The notes under the pieces are model-generated. The model did no database searches. It saw nothing but the letters and a program-made list of their open reading frames with translations, and was not told the origin of the DNA. 64,000 nucleotides of DNA from Photobacterium marinum (GTDB taxonomy: Bacteria > Pseudomonadota > Gammaproteobacteria > Enterobacterales > Vibrionaceae). Positions 9,410 to 18,762 of this stretch are shown one piece after another; the first letter of the stretch is position 1, and the number at the start of each line of letters is the position of its first letter. Where the stretch lies: the NCBI RefSeq assembly GCF_000331515.1, contig NZ_AMZO01000002.1, positions 62,001 to 126,000 on the forward strand, read 5' to 3'. The position numbers and the translations under genes are program-made.

Positions 9410-9648
9410 TTCTTCAGCAGCTAAAGCAGTATATTGAGCAGCAAGGGCGTGTCAGCCGAAAAAGTCTTGCTCACCACTTTGGTATGAGTGAAGACGGTGT
9501 TGACGCTATGCTGGATGTCTGGGTGCGAAAAGGTGCACTGGGCAGAGAGTTGGTTGGTTGCGGTAAAGAGACTTGTTGCCAGAGTGCTGACGAAGTCTGG
9601 TATCGCTGGTTAAAAACCGATGAGCTATCAATTACTGTGATTCGCTGA
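9406..9648 (+). CDS. feoC: FeoC-type small winged-helix protein
   Basis: An 80-residue protein starting inside the last codons of feoB (4-base overlap). The N-terminal part predicts a winged-helix fold (LKQYIEQQGRVSRKSLAHHF), as in FeoC. A Cys cluster follows (CGKETCCQ, about 52-59), in the place where FeoC proteins bind a labile Fe-S cluster. FeoC is proposed to regulate FeoB or protect it from proteolysis; which applies here cannot be read from sequence. A terminator follows directly. Confidence 0.85.
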   Translation: MILQQLKQYIEQQGRVSRKSLAHHFGMSEDGVDAMLDVWVRKGALGRELVGCGKETCCQSADEVWYRWLKTDELSITVIR

Positions 9649-9662
9649 TGAAGCTAAATAAG

Positions 9663-9692
9663 AGAGGCAGCCCAAAGGTTGCCTCTTTTTTT
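9663..9692 (+). terminator. Terminator after feoC
   Basis: A 10-bp stem (AGAGGCAGCC / GGTTGCCTCT, one G-U pair) with loop CAAA and a run of T; it closes feoABC 14 bases after the feoC stop. Confidence 0.88.
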
Positions 9693-9728
9693 ATGCTTGT
9701 TTGTTGGTGACGGTTTTGATGTCAGCTT

Positions 9729-10160
9729 TTACTCGACAGTCACAAAACCATCCAGACTGCTGAGTTCTTCCCGTAAATCTTCAGCCAGTGCTTGCTGAAC
9801 CGCTTCTTCGCGCTGAGTGCCGTCCGTGTTGCCCCAGATCGGTCCCGGCCAAGCGACATCATCTTTGAATCTTGCAATATGGTGAACATGAAGTTGAGGA
9901 ACAAGGTTACCCAGTGCACCGACATTGATTTTGTCAGCCTGATAGTCGTTTTCCAGCAGAGTGGCAACAGCACTGGATTCTCGCATTAACTGGAATTGCT
10001 CATCTTCCGGCAGGTGGTGGATTTCAGTCAGGTTATCTTTGCGCGGGACTAAAATTAACCATGGCCCCAGAGCTTCTTTGGAAAGCAGTACCCGGCATAG
10101 AGGTAGGTCTCCGAGTACTGTTGTGTCTGCTGCCAATCTCGGATGGAGTGTAAACGGCAT
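9729..10160 (-). CDS. HIT-superfamily protein
   Basis: 143 residues when started at the ATG at 10160 (MPFTLHPRL), which has AAGGAA upstream; an upstream in-frame extension to 10205 looks non-coding. The core fits a histidine-triad hydrolase: ILVPRKDNLTEIHHL near residue 40, and a triad-like HVHHIARFKDD near 90. The motif departs from strict HxHxH because the third position is Ile. HIT proteins hydrolyse or transfer nucleotidyl groups, but the substrate here is unknown. It is a single gene, convergent with feoC. Confidence 0.75.
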   Translation of the reverse strand: MPFTLHPRLAADTTVLGDLPLCRVLLSKEALGPWLILVPRKDNLTEIHHLPEDEQFQLMRESSAVATLLENDYQADKINVGALGNLVPQLHVHHIARFKDDVAWPGPIWGNTDGTQREEAVQQALAEDLREELSSLDGFVTVE

Positions 10161-10415
10161 AGCTGTATTCCTTAAATGTATAGTGCGGCTCACAGGCTGG
10201 AACATTGACCGTTATGAACTGTGAGGGCTGGGTTATGCTGGTCTTATCACAGTAGGATCAGCATTGGGATCCTGTCATGGTAATACCAATTCCAATAAAG
10301 GCCAGTAGAGATTACAGCATCAGGGCCGGATTATCAGGCATTCATTATTCTATTCGGTTGCGTTGGATTATCGAGAGGAAGCTGGATCAGCGGTAAGCGT
10401 GTGAAGGGGAAAGAT

Positions 10416-11021
10416 ATGGTTGCAGAGTATCAGGAAGTTTTGGATTTTTGGTTTGGCGAGCTTGGTGAAGAGGTGACAACTACAGACAGGAATGTGTTGT
10501 GGTTTCAGGGCGGCGAAGCGACCGATAAACTCATTGCTGAACGTTTTCAGGCTTTGGTCAGCCAGGCTGGCCGAGGTGAATTGAGCCATTGGGCAAAAGA
10601 ACCTAAGGGATCATTGGCATTGATTATTCTGCTCGATCAATTCACCCGTAATATTTATCGGGGGCTTAGTGCGGCATTTCGTTATGATTCATTAGCTCTG
10701 GCTATTTGCAAGAAAGGGTTGGCCGCTAATCAGGATGAAAAACTTAGCCCGATTGAGCGGGTGTTTTTCTTTCTGCCACTGGAGCATTCAGAAGCGGTTG
10801 AGGATCAGGAAGAGTGTGTCTTTCGTTTTGATCAGCTGCGCCAGTCTGTATCGCCAGCTCATGCGATTATTTTTGAAGGATTTTACCAGTATGCGGTCAG
10901 GCATCATAACGTGGTGAAGCGTTTCGGTAGGTTTCCTCACCGCAATGCAGTACATGGTCGGTTGTCGACCAAAGAAGAGCTTGATTGGTTGCAAAGCGGC
11001 GGTGAACGTTTCGGGCAATGA
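10416..11021 (+). CDS. DUF924 family protein
   Basis: 201 residues from ATG 10416 (MVAEYQEVLDFWFGE), chosen over the GTG at 10401 because the purine-rich AGGGGAAAG sits just before it. The sequence matches the DUF924 pattern as I remember it: DFWFGEL at the start, GSLALIILLDQFTRNIYRG near 65 and ERVFFFLPLEHSE near 118. These proteins look all-helical and TPR-like; no biochemical role is established to my knowledge. It stands alone and converges on the diguanylate cyclase gene across a shared terminator. Confidence 0.8.
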   Translation: MVAEYQEVLDFWFGELGEEVTTTDRNVLWFQGGEATDKLIAERFQALVSQAGRGELSHWAKEPKGSLALIILLDQFTRNIYRGLSAAFRYDSLALAICKKGLAANQDEKLSPIERVFFFLPLEHSEAVEDQEECVFRFDQLRQSVSPAHAIIFEGFYQYAVRHHNVVKRFGRFPHRNAVHGRLSTKEELDWLQSGGERFGQ

Positions 11022-11049
11022 ATAACTAGCTGCCAATAGTTTATAAAAG

Positions 11050-11087
11050 AAAAAGCCACCTTATACATTTTTGTATGGTGGCTTTTT
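11050..11087. terminator. Bidirectional terminator between DUF924 gene and GGDEF gene
   Basis: AAAAAGCCACC...GGTGGCTTTTT with an inner TTATAC/GTAT extension, symmetrical A and T flanks. It lies between convergent genes. Confidence 0.85.
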
Positions 11088-11151
11088 AGATCTGCTTTTT
11101 GGGTTAGGTGTAGTTTATCACATACCCTTTTAATATTTCTGGTCACAGGAC

Positions 11152-12171
11152 TTAATTGAGAGGAAGAACCCTGTTGCGGCCTAACTGCTTGGCTTTGTTC
11201 AGGTAGCTGTCAGCTCGTTCAATAACTTCTTCATATGACTCTTTGACTTGCCGTTCTGCAACACCGAATGAGGCGGTGACTGAGTTGATTCGCTGACCTG
11301 ATTTTTTATCGAGAACTGAAATTTTTTCGATGCTGCGTCGCAGCGTCTCTGCCTGGTGACGTGCTGATGCCAACATTTTTCCTGGCAGGATAATAATAAA
11401 TTCTTCGCCACCGAAGCGGTATGCCTGGGCATTGTCCTGACAAAAAGCATTGAGGCGGTTAGCAACAATTTTCAGTACCTGATCGCCGAGCAGGTGGCCA
11501 TAGGTATCATTGAAATTCTTGAATTTATCGATATCTAGGATAATCAGGCTATAAGGGATATTGTTACGTTGATAACCGAGGATATCCCGCTCGAAGGCGC
11601 GACGATTAAGTAGTTTGGTTACTGCGTCTTCATTGGCCGCTTTTTGGCTCTCGCTCAAGGCTTCGCGCAGAGCCATGATTTCATCCTGCGCATTGGTTAA
11701 TTGATTTTTTAATGAACCGGTCGACAGGCGGATCTGGCTGGATTCTTTGATCAGTTCACGAACCAGCACCATGGTATCAGTGATAGACAGGCCCTCTTTT
11801 TCAGCCGATTCCAGCTTGGCAAAGGTATTGTCCAGCGCACCCTGAAAGGTTTCTGTCTCAGACAGCGTATCTGTCATTGAGTGGGACAACTCCTGCATCA
11901 TTGCGGTCAGGCTTTGCTTGAGCTGTGTCATATCTTTATCTGTCTGGCTGGCCAGGTGTTCCTGATACAGTTGCTCGCACATGGTTGGCGTGCAGTGCCC
12001 GACGGCGTCGATATGTTTATCAATAGCCAGATTGAGTTCAGGGTATTGCTGAGTGGCGTAGGTATACCACAGTGCATAATTAGTAGGAGTTGTCGGTACT
12101 TTGTGCTTAATCATCAAAGGTACGGTTTTCTTCAACGTTTCCGTTGATTCCACAAAGTTGTCTTTGCTCAT
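11152..12171 (-). CDS. GGDEF-domain diguanylate cyclase
   Basis: 339 residues from ATG 12171 (MSKDNFVESTE); a GTG start at 12195 is possible but less likely. The N-terminal part (about 1-150) is helical with coiled-coil character (KKTVPLMIKHKVPTTPTNYALWY, then repeated leucine/glutamate stretches) and has no membrane segment, so the protein should be cytosolic. The C-terminal GGDEF domain has the catalytic YRFGGEEF, meaning c-di-GMP synthesis is likely. The usual RxxD inhibitory site before the active loop is absent (QDNA is found instead). The N-terminal layout resembles DgcP-type cyclases; the symbol is left open. Confidence 0.88.
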   Translation of the reverse strand: MSKDNFVESTETLKKTVPLMIKHKVPTTPTNYALWYTYATQQYPELNLAIDKHIDAVGHCTPTMCEQLYQEHLASQTDKDMTQLKQSLTAMMQELSHSMTDTLSETETFQGALDNTFAKLESAEKEGLSITDTMVLVRELIKESSQIRLSTGSLKNQLTNAQDEIMALREALSESQKAANEDAVTKLLNRRAFERDILGYQRNNIPYSLIILDIDKFKNFNDTYGHLLGDQVLKIVANRLNAFCQDNAQAYRFGGEEFIIILPGKMLASARHQAETLRRSIEKISVLDKKSGQRINSVTASFGVAERQVKESYEEVIERADSYLNKAKQLGRNRVLPLN

Positions 12172-12343
12172 ATGTCGTATTCCATTAATTGCCACAAATA
12201 CCTAAGCAAATTAATAACAACCAGACAAAGCGCTGGTTATTGAGCGAATAAAGCCATATTAACAGTTATCTTCAGCAGGATTAGATGAAATGGTTGGCTT
12301 GTTCTCAGGTATCTACTACCAGACTTCACAGATCATGGCGAAT

Positions 12344-12377
12344 AAAAAAGCCTTCTAAGGATACCCTAGAAGGCTTT
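12344..12377 (-). terminator. Terminator after argS
   Basis: AAAGCCTTCTA / TAGAAGGCTTT stem with a short inner extension, U-run on the minus strand (AAAAAA at 12344-12349 in plus orientation). It lies 47 bases beyond the argS stop. Confidence 0.82.
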
Positions 12378-12423
12378 AAATTATTAGCCCGTAATTAGCT
12401 TATTTCATTAAATGAAATAAAAA

Positions 12424-14154
12424 TTACATACGCTCAAGTGTTTCGATACCCAGCAGATCAAGACCTTGTTTGATAGTCTTCGCAGTCAGCAGAGCCAGTT
12501 TCAGACGGCTTTGCTTCACTTCTTCTTCTGCGTTCAGGATTGGGCATGCTTCGTAGAAGCTTGAGAACTTACCAGCCAGCTCGAATAGGTAGCTACACAT
12601 AACGTGTGGGTGGCCTTCGCGAGCAACAGTCTGTACCGCTTCTTCGAACTGAAGCAGGGTAGAAAGCAGTGCTTGTTCTTTCTCTTCGTTGATTACAACT
12701 GGGTGAGTCAGGTCTGCTTGCTCAACGCCAGCACGCTTGAAGATAGAAGCTACACGAGTGTAAGCGTACTGCATGTATGGTGCAGTGTTACCTTCGAATG
12801 CCAGCATGTTGTCCCAGTCGAAGATGTAGTCGGTAGTACGGTGCTTAGACAGGTCAGCGTACTTAACAGCTGCCATTGCTACAGTTTTCGCAATGTTTGC
12901 TTTTTCTTCTGCATCCAGCTCAGGGTTCTTCTGCTCGATCAGCTTAGCTGCGCGCTCTTCTGCTTCGTCCAGCAGATCAGCAAGGCGAACAGTGCCACCC
13001 GCACGGGTCTTGAATGGACGCCCGTCTTTACCCAGCATCATACCGAATGCGTGGTGTTCCAGAGTTACTTCTTCAGGCACGTAATCCGCTTTGCGAACGA
13101 TAGTCCATGCTTGCATCAGGTGCTGGTGCTGACGTGAGTCGATGAAGTAAAGTACGCGGTCTGCGCCCAGTTCTTCGTAACGGTACTTAGCACAAGCGAT
13201 GTCAGTGGTGGTGTACAGGAAGCCGCCGTCACGCTTCTGGATAATTACACCCATAGGTTCGCCGTCTTTGTTCTTGTACTCGTCCAGGAATACAACCTGT
13301 GCGCCGTCATCTTCTACAGCCAGACCTTTTTCTTTCAGGTCAGCAACGATGCCTGGCAGCATGTCGTTGTACATAGATTCACCCATTACGTTATCACGTG
13401 TCAGTGATACGTTCAGGCGATCGTAGTTACGCTGGTTCTGGATCATAGTGACATCAACCAGCTTCTTCCACATTTCAGCGCAGTATTCGTCACCGCCCTG
13501 CAGCTTAACTACGTAGTTACGAGCATGTTCTGCGAACTCTGCATCTTCGTCGTAAAGTTTCTTAGATTCACGGTAGAAAGCTTCAAGATCTGACAGTTCC
13601 ATAGAAACTTCGCCAGATTCTTTCTGAACGCGCTCAAGGTTGGCAATCAGCATACCGAACTGAGTACCCCAGTCACCGATGTGGTTAGCACGAACAACTT
13701 TGTGGCCTAGGTGCTCAAGGGTGCGAACAACAGCATCACCGATAATAGTTGAACGCAGGTGGCCTACGTGCATTTCTTTTGCCACGTTTGGTGCAGAGTA
13801 GTCAACAACGATTGTCTTCTGCTCTTCTTTAGCTACGCCCAGACGCTCGTCAGCCAGTGCTGCTTCAGCGCGCTCTGCCAGCCATGTTTTGCTCAGGAAG
13901 ATATTGATGAAACCAGGGCCCGCGATTTCAACTTTTTCCGCGATACCGTCCAGATCAAGAACGTCGATCACTTTCTGTGCGAACTCGCGAGGATTGGTGC
14001 CCAGTTTCTTAGCAACGCCCATAACACCGTTAGCCTGGTAGTCACCAAACTGCGCTTTCGCAGACTGTCGAACTGCTGCTGGACTACCTGCTGGTGCGCC
14101 TGCGGCTTCTAGAGCCTGAGATACTTTATCGTTAATTAGTGCTTGAATGTTCAC
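12424..14154 (-). CDS. argS: Arginyl-tRNA synthetase
   Basis: Charges tRNA-Arg. The start is GTG at 14154, giving 576 residues beginning (M)[14 protein letters not shown], one residue from E. coli length; GAAGGA sits 8 bases upstream. Seen: the N-terminal additional domain, the HIGH-type motif HVGH in [11 protein letters not shown] (about 121-131), and the DALR anticodon-binding C-terminus ending ETLERM. The canonical KMSKS is missing and replaced by a degenerate loop ([12 protein letters not shown]), as is usual for this enzyme class. Divergent yecM next door repeats the E. coli arrangement. Confidence 0.97.
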   Translation of the reverse strand: MNIQALINDKVSQALEAAGAPAGSPAAVRQSAKAQFGDYQANGVMGVAKKLGTNPREFAQKVIDVLDLDGIAEKVEIAGPGFINIFLSKTWLAERAEAALADERLGVAKEEQKTIVVDYSAPNVAKEMHVGHLRSTIIGDAVVRTLEHLGHKVVRANHIGDWGTQFGMLIANLERVQKESGEVSMELSDLEAFYRESKKLYDEDAEFAEHARNYVVKLQGGDEYCAEMWKKLVDVTMIQNQRNYDRLNVSLTRDNVMGESMYNDMLPGIVADLKEKGLAVEDDGAQVVFLDEYKNKDGEPMGVIIQKRDGGFLYTTTDIACAKYRYEELGADRVLYFIDSRQHQHLMQAWTIVRKADYVPEEVTLEHHAFGMMLGKDGRPFKTRAGGTVRLADLLDEAEERAAKLIEQKNPELDAEEKANIAKTVAMAAVKYADLSKHRTTDYIFDWDNMLAFEGNTAPYMQYAYTRVASIFKRAGVEQADLTHPVVINEEKEQALLSTLLQFEEAVQTVAREGHPHVMCSYLFELAGKFSSFYEACPILNAEEEVKQSRLKLALLTAKTIKQGLDLLGIETLERM

Positions 14155-14589
14155 ACGCTTATCCTTCAAATCATTTGTTACGCTTTGAGCTTGACGCACT
14201 AGCGAGGCAATAACGTCACGGTATTCAACAGTTGCTGGGAGCAAAAACCGTCAAAAATAATCACGAACATTGGCAGCGGTAATTTAGGTAAAATTAACGC
14301 GGAAAAGGATTACGTGAGTATTTTTGACGGGGCATCCTCTAGAGAAAAGAGGGATTATCTCGAATACGTGCGTTGTATTGCCTTAATAATACCCACAAAA
14401 TTAGGCCTTTTTGCAACCCGAAAACGTCATTGTTTGCGATTTTTTTTTCGGTTTGGATAGAACGTGAAAATTATGCACAAATCAAGGAGCAACAAGGCTT
14501 GTCGTTACACTTTTCAGGGTTACGGAAAACACGAAACTGTGGATAATTATGCGTTTGCTATCCGTCGCAAAAATAACTGGAGAAAAAAC
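14155..14589. other. Divergent intergenic region argS-yecM
   Basis: About 435 bases with no supportable gene. It holds presumably both promoters and a small imperfect hairpin (ATCCTCT...AGAGGGAT, about 14332-14355). The reading frame extending yecM back to 14464 lacks a ribosome site and is not convincing. No recognised operator was seen. Confidence 0.5.
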
Positions 14590-15174
14590 ATGCAGAAGCT
14601 GACTGATGCCGGTCTTCATCCTGAACAAATGCTGGCAAGTTTGCCGGCGTTTCTAACCCGCATTGAAGCATTGGCAAAGGAGATGAACGTCTCTCTTGAA
14701 TCGTACCAGGCTGATCATATAGCTCTGAGAGTTAATGATTGGACGATGGCGGAAGCATTACATCAGGCCTGGCTGGCTTATGGTGAAGAGTGGTCAAACA
14801 ATGAAATCAATGGTCGTCCGATCATTGTGATTGGTTTTCATGAGCCTCTGAAGTTGGGTAACTGGACAGTTGAAGCGCTGGAGCTGCCTTATCCGGGCGC
14901 GAAGTCTTACCCGCACGAAGGCTGGGAACATATAGAATTCGTTATTCCGGCTGAGGCGAATAATACCGATGAGCTAAAAGTTGTGCTGGACGAGGTTTTG
15001 CCAGAGCTGGCGTGGGATGAATTAGCAGAGAAAGGAATTAAGCTGAAAGCCAGTTCACCTTCCGGTGAAAAAGAGCGTTTGCCGAATCCGACTTATGCAT
15101 TTAAAAAAGACGGAGTCTGTATTAAGTTGCATCCTTGTTCGCTGAAAGCCGTGATTGAGAGCGAAGAAGAATAA
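14590..15174 (+). CDS. yecM: YecM family protein (VOC-like fold)
   Basis: 194 residues from ATG 14590 (MQKLTDAGLHPEQML), preceded by GGAG; this start gives E. coli-like length. YecM proteins adopt a vicinal-oxygen-chelate/glyoxalase-like fold and are suspected metal-binding proteins without a known reaction. Visible: YQADHIALRV (about 40-49), HEGWEHIEFV (about 111-120) and a final CIKLHPCS; the repeated His and Glu positions suit a VOC metal site. Its position beside argS is conserved in enterobacteria. Confidence 0.85.
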   Translation: MQKLTDAGLHPEQMLASLPAFLTRIEALAKEMNVSLESYQADHIALRVNDWTMAEALHQAWLAYGEEWSNNEINGRPIIVIGFHEPLKLGNWTVEALELPYPGAKSYPHEGWEHIEFVIPAEANNTDELKVVLDEVLPELAWDELAEKGIKLKASSPSGEKERLPNPTYAFKKDGVCIKLHPCSLKAVIESEEE

Positions 15175-15189
15175 CGAAATATGATTATA

Positions 15190-15220
15190 GGCTGCGAGGT
15201 ACATTGGATATCCCGCAGCC
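15190..15220. terminator. Possible hairpin between yecM and purU
   Basis: GGCTGCG / CGCAGCC (7 bp) around a 17-base loop between convergent genes; there is no clear U-run, so a terminator role is uncertain. Confidence 0.35.
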
Positions 15221-15232
15221 CGGTATAAGATA

Positions 15233-16066
15233 TTACAGGATCACGGTTCTGTTCTGATAAACAAATACCCTGTCATCGAGCACTAAACCTAACGCCTTAC
15301 TTAATGCCGATTTTTCAACATCACGGCCGGAACGAGCCATGTCGGCCGCACTGAAATTGTGGTCAACATGAATGACGTTCTGAGTGATGATCGGGCCTTC
15401 ATCCAAATCGTTGGTCACAAAGTGGGCCGTTGCACCAATAATTTTTACCCCGCGCTCGAAAGCCTGGTGATAAGGTTTGGCACCAATAAAGGCCGGCAGG
15501 AAGCTGTGGTGGATATTGATAATTTGGTTTGCGAATCGGGCAACAAAGTCTGGCGTCAGGATCCGCATATATTTGGCCAGCACCACATAATCAGGGGAAT
15601 ACTGTTCGACCGTGGCAATCATTTTAGCTTCATGTTCTTCACGGCTGAGGCCTTCATGGCTGATATGGTGGTATGGAATACCGAACTTTTCGACCAGATC
15701 GGCCAGTACATCGTAGTTACCCACTACTGCGGCAATCTCTACATTCAGCGTGCCGTCGAACGCTTTGACCAGGATATCACCCAGGCAATGTGCTTCCTTG
15801 GTCACCATGATCACAATGCGCTTTCGTTCCGAACTGATTAATCGGCGGTGACTGCCTTTCGGTAGCGCACGGTCGAGATCAAACAGGAAGGTTTCGTCAT
15901 TGAATACCCCTTCAAGTTCAGTGCGCATGAAAAACTGGTCATGGGCGTGATCAACAAACTCATTATTATGGACAATGTTGAGCTGATGCTTGTAACAAAT
16001 GTTGGTGATTTTCGAAATCAGACCCATTGCATCCGGGCAATCGGTCAGGAGGGTTTTAGTTTCCAT
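15233..16066 (-). CDS. purU: Formyltetrahydrofolate deformylase
   Basis: Hydrolyses 10-formyl-THF to THF and formate, which feeds PurT and balances one-carbon pools. From ATG 16066 the protein has 277 residues (METKTLLTDCPDAMG); an ATG two codons upstream overlaps the AAGG ribosome site, so the inner one is preferred. An N-terminal ACT domain (about 1-80) precedes the formyl-transferase-like catalytic domain, which shows the Asn/His/Asp set in INIHHSFLPAF, ATAHFV and DLDEGPII. The length is close to the 280 of E. coli. Confidence 0.96.
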   Translation of the reverse strand: METKTLLTDCPDAMGLISKITNICYKHQLNIVHNNEFVDHAHDQFFMRTELEGVFNDETFLFDLDRALPKGSHRRLISSERKRIVIMVTKEAHCLGDILVKAFDGTLNVEIAAVVGNYDVLADLVEKFGIPYHHISHEGLSREEHEAKMIATVEQYSPDYVVLAKYMRILTPDFVARFANQIINIHHSFLPAFIGAKPYHQAFERGVKIIGATAHFVTNDLDEGPIITQNVIHVDHNFSAADMARSGRDVEKSALSKALGLVLDDRVFVYQNRTVIL

Positions 16067-16209
16067 ACTCATCCTTGAACTAAACTTAATTCCAATCTCT
16101 TTTATTTACCGCGTATTTATTTCAGGGTCAAAACATAATTATAAAACCATCATTTCTTTTAGGTGGTCATGAGCTGCTGGTTTCATCAATGAAATTTAGG
16201 AGAAAGCTT

Positions 16210-16686
16210 ATGTGGTCTCTACAATTGAACTCTTTTTTATATGCAATGTTGGCGGCGATTTGGTTGGTCGGATTGAACAATGCATCAGCTCAGGAAAAGG
16301 AAGATGATGCCAACTCTTTGTACAGTCGGCTTGGCGGTTTGGCTCCCATTTCTATGGTCGTGAATGACTTTATTGATGTCATCGTGGTGGATGAGTTACT
16401 CAATGCAAACCCGGCAATAGACGCTGCCCGTAAAGTAGTACCGGCACCATACCTGAAATATCATGTAACAGCGATGGTTTGTCAGGCGACAGGTGGTCCT
16501 TGCCAGTATCATGGGCGCACGATGAAAGCCGCGCATGCTCACCTGAATATTACACAGAAAGAATGGGAGCAGATGGTTGTGTTGCTGAAAGGGGTATTTG
16601 ATAAATACGAAATTCCGGGTAAGGAACAGCAGGAACTGATGGACATTGTCGACAGCACCCAAGCAGATATCGTGATGAGTAAATAA
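16210..16686 (+). CDS. Exported group 1 truncated haemoglobin
   Basis: 158 residues from ATG 16210, preceded by AGGAGA; the ATG at 16189 is less well placed. Residues 1-24 look like a Sec signal peptide (hydrophobic core LYAMLAAIWLVGL, cleavage near ASA-Q). The mature part fits the 2-on-2 globin family: LYSRLGG at the A/B helices, VCQATGGPCQYHGRTMK over the E helix, and the proximal His in MKAAHAHLNIT. Such proteins bind O2 or NO through haem. A periplasmic place is inferred from the signal sequence. Confidence 0.85.
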   Translation: MWSLQLNSFLYAMLAAIWLVGLNNASAQEKEDDANSLYSRLGGLAPISMVVNDFIDVIVVDELLNANPAIDAARKVVPAPYLKYHVTAMVCQATGGPCQYHGRTMKAAHAHLNITQKEWEQMVVLLKGVFDKYEIPGKEQQELMDIVDSTQADIVMSK

Positions 16687-16803
16687 ACTTCGAATTCAGA
16701 TGCGTGGTGTGCAGGTGAATGATTAATTAATCGTGGTCGCCGCCGGGCAAACTTGGCATAATAGTCAGCCTTTTACTGTATAAATAAACAATAGTTCCTT
16801 CGG

Positions 16804-18762
16804 ATGATAGCCAAGTTTTTTGCCGCCGGTGGCGCGCTTGAGAAAGCCATACCCGGATTTCAGGCCCGACAGCCGCAGATTGAAATGGCTGAGGCTGTTT
16901 TTGATGCGATTAATACGGAGACCCAGTTGGTGGTTGAGGCGGGCACTGGTACCGGTAAGACATTTGCTTATTTGGTGCCGGCGTTGGTCAGTGGCAAGAA
17001 GACCATTATCAGTACTGGTTCGAAAAACTTGCAGGAGCAGCTCTATCATCGGGATTTGCCGTTGATGATGGATGCGCTGGGTTTTACCGGGCGTGTCGCT
17101 CTGCTGAAGGGACGGGCTAACTACCTTTGCCTTGATCGTCTGAGTCGTCAGATCACTGAAAGTCATGGTACACATGTCGATCCGACATTATTGAGCCAGC
17201 TAGTGAAGATCCGTAGCTGGTCTTCTTCCACCCGAACCGGAGATCTCGGTGAATGTGATGAGATCGCTGAGGACAGCCCGGTGATCCCGACGATCACTTC
17301 AACGAACGACAACTGTATGGGCAAAGATTGCCCGTCATACGAAGATTGTTTTGTTGTCAAAGCCCGTCGCAAAGCGATGGAAGCGGATGTAGTTGTCGTT
17401 AACCATCACCTTTTCCTGGCTGATTTAGCGATTAAGGAAACTGGTTTTGGGGAGTTGATCCCGGAAGCTGAAGTATTTGTCTTCGATGAAGCCCACCAGA
17501 TGCCAGATATTGCCAGTCAGTATTTCGGACAGAGCCTGACCAGCCGTCAGATCCAGGAATTGGCAAAAGATATCGAGATTGGTTATCGCACTGAAGCGAA
17601 GGATATGCGTCAGCTTCAGAAAACTGCCGACAGGTTATCCCAGGCTGCTTCTGATTTACGGATTGTAATGGGCGAGCCCGGTTTTCGTGGTAATTGGCGG
17701 GAGGCCATCAAGAGTCCGGCGATTGAGCGCGAACTGACCCGCCTCAATGATGCTTTCGATTTAGCACATGAGGTACTTAAACTGGCACTTGGTCGCAGTC
17801 AGTTACTCGATAGCGCTTTTGAGCGAACGACGCTGCTCAGAGCCCGATTGGAACGGCTGTGTGATACGTCGATCACCGGTTATTCATACTGGTATGAATG
17901 TACGCCACGCCATTTCGGCTTGCATATAACTCCTCTTTCTGTGGCGGAGAAATTTCGTGAGCAGATCCAACAGCAGCAGGGAGCTTGGATTTTCACCTCT
18001 GCGACACTGGCTGTTGATGATGATTTCAGCCACTTCAGTAATCGCCTGGGACTTGAGCCTAAGCGACAGTTCTCGCTGGAAAGTCCTTTCGATTATCAGC
18101 AGCAGGCTTTGCTGTGTGTTCCCCGTTTTTTGCCTGAGCCAAACAGTTTCGGGACGGCTGACCGACTGGTTGATATGCTGGCATCGGTTATTGAAGGCAA
18201 CAACGGCCGCTGTTTCTTCCTGTGTACTTCTCATCAGATGGTGCGTGATCTTGCTGAAGGCTTCCGGGCCAAACTTGATTTACCAGTATTGGTGCAGGGG
18301 GAAACCACCAAACAGAAGCTGCTGGCAGAATACCTTGAGCGAGGTAATGCGCTGCTTATTGCAACAGGTGCGTTCTGGGAAGGCGTCGATGTTAGAGGAC
18401 AGGCACTGAGCTGTGTTATTATCGATAAATTACCTTTTACTGCACCGGATGATCCGTTGCTAAAAGCACGAATTGAAGATTGCCGCCTGCGTGGTGGCGA
18501 TCCGTTTTCGCAAGTTCAGATACCTGATGCGGTGATCACCCTGAAGCAGGGGGTTGGCCGCCTTATCCGCGATAAGCAGGATAAAGGGGTTCTGGTAATT
18601 TGCGATAATCGTTTGGTTACGCGCCACTATGGCGCTGTATTTTTAAGAAGCCTGCCACCGATCCCGAGAACAAGGGATTTAATTGGTGTCGGGCAGTTTT
18701 TGTCTGCGGTGAACGGCAAACAAGAGCCGGTTCACAGTGATGACCAGCATTCAGAGGCTTGA
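16804..18762 (+). CDS. yoaA: YoaA, DinG/XPD-like ATP-dependent DNA helicase
   Basis: A superfamily 2, iron-sulfur helicase of 652 residues; E. coli YoaA acts in DNA damage tolerance with the HolC clamp-loader protein. Seen: Walker A EAGTGTGKTF (about 43-52), four cysteines in the right place for a 4Fe-4S cluster (ANYLCLD, then CMGKDCPSYEDC), DEAH in VFDEAHQMPD (about 228-237), and late helicase motifs (ATGAFWEGVD, QGVGRLIR). The TGA abuts the tsaB ATG. The yoaA-tsaB-slp-fadD-rnd order is as in E. coli. Confidence 0.93.
   Translation: MIAKFFAAGGALEKAIPGFQARQPQIEMAEAVFDAINTETQLVVEAGTGTGKTFAYLVPALVSGKKTIISTGSKNLQEQLYHRDLPLMMDALGFTGRVALLKGRANYLCLDRLSRQITESHGTHVDPTLLSQLVKIRSWSSSTRTGDLGECDEIAEDSPVIPTITSTNDNCMGKDCPSYEDCFVVKARRKAMEADVVVVNHHLFLADLAIKETGFGELIPEAEVFVFDEAHQMPDIASQYFGQSLTSRQIQELAKDIEIGYRTEAKDMRQLQKTADRLSQAASDLRIVMGEPGFRGNWREAIKSPAIERELTRLNDAFDLAHEVLKLALGRSQLLDSAFERTTLLRARLERLCDTSITGYSYWYECTPRHFGLHITPLSVAEKFREQIQQQQGAWIFTSATLAVDDDFSHFSNRLGLEPKRQFSLESPFDYQQQALLCVPRFLPEPNSFGTADRLVDMLASVIEGNNGRCFFLCTSHQMVRDLAEGFRAKLDLPVLVQGETTKQKLLAEYLERGNALLIATGAFWEGVDVRGQALSCVIIDKLPFTAPDDPLLKARIEDCRLRGGDPFSQVQIPDAVITLKQGVGRLIRDKQDKGVLVICDNRLVTRHYGAVFLRSLPPIPRTRDLIGVGQFLSAVNGKQEPVHSDDQHSEA

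Noticed and set aside
12604-13137. 177-codon plus-strand frame inside argS
   Set aside because: Antisense to a highly conserved enzyme; the product is rich in Cys, Phe, Val and Ser with no family pattern.
14332-14355. Small hairpin upstream of argS considered as a terminator
   Set aside because: Imperfect stem, no U-run and a position between divergent promoters.
14464-14589. Upstream extension of yecM
   Set aside because: Residues do not resemble the family; ATG 14590 with GGAG upstream gives the right length.
15359-15841. 160-codon plus-strand frame inside purU
   Set aside because: Antisense shadow of a conserved gene without its own start signals.
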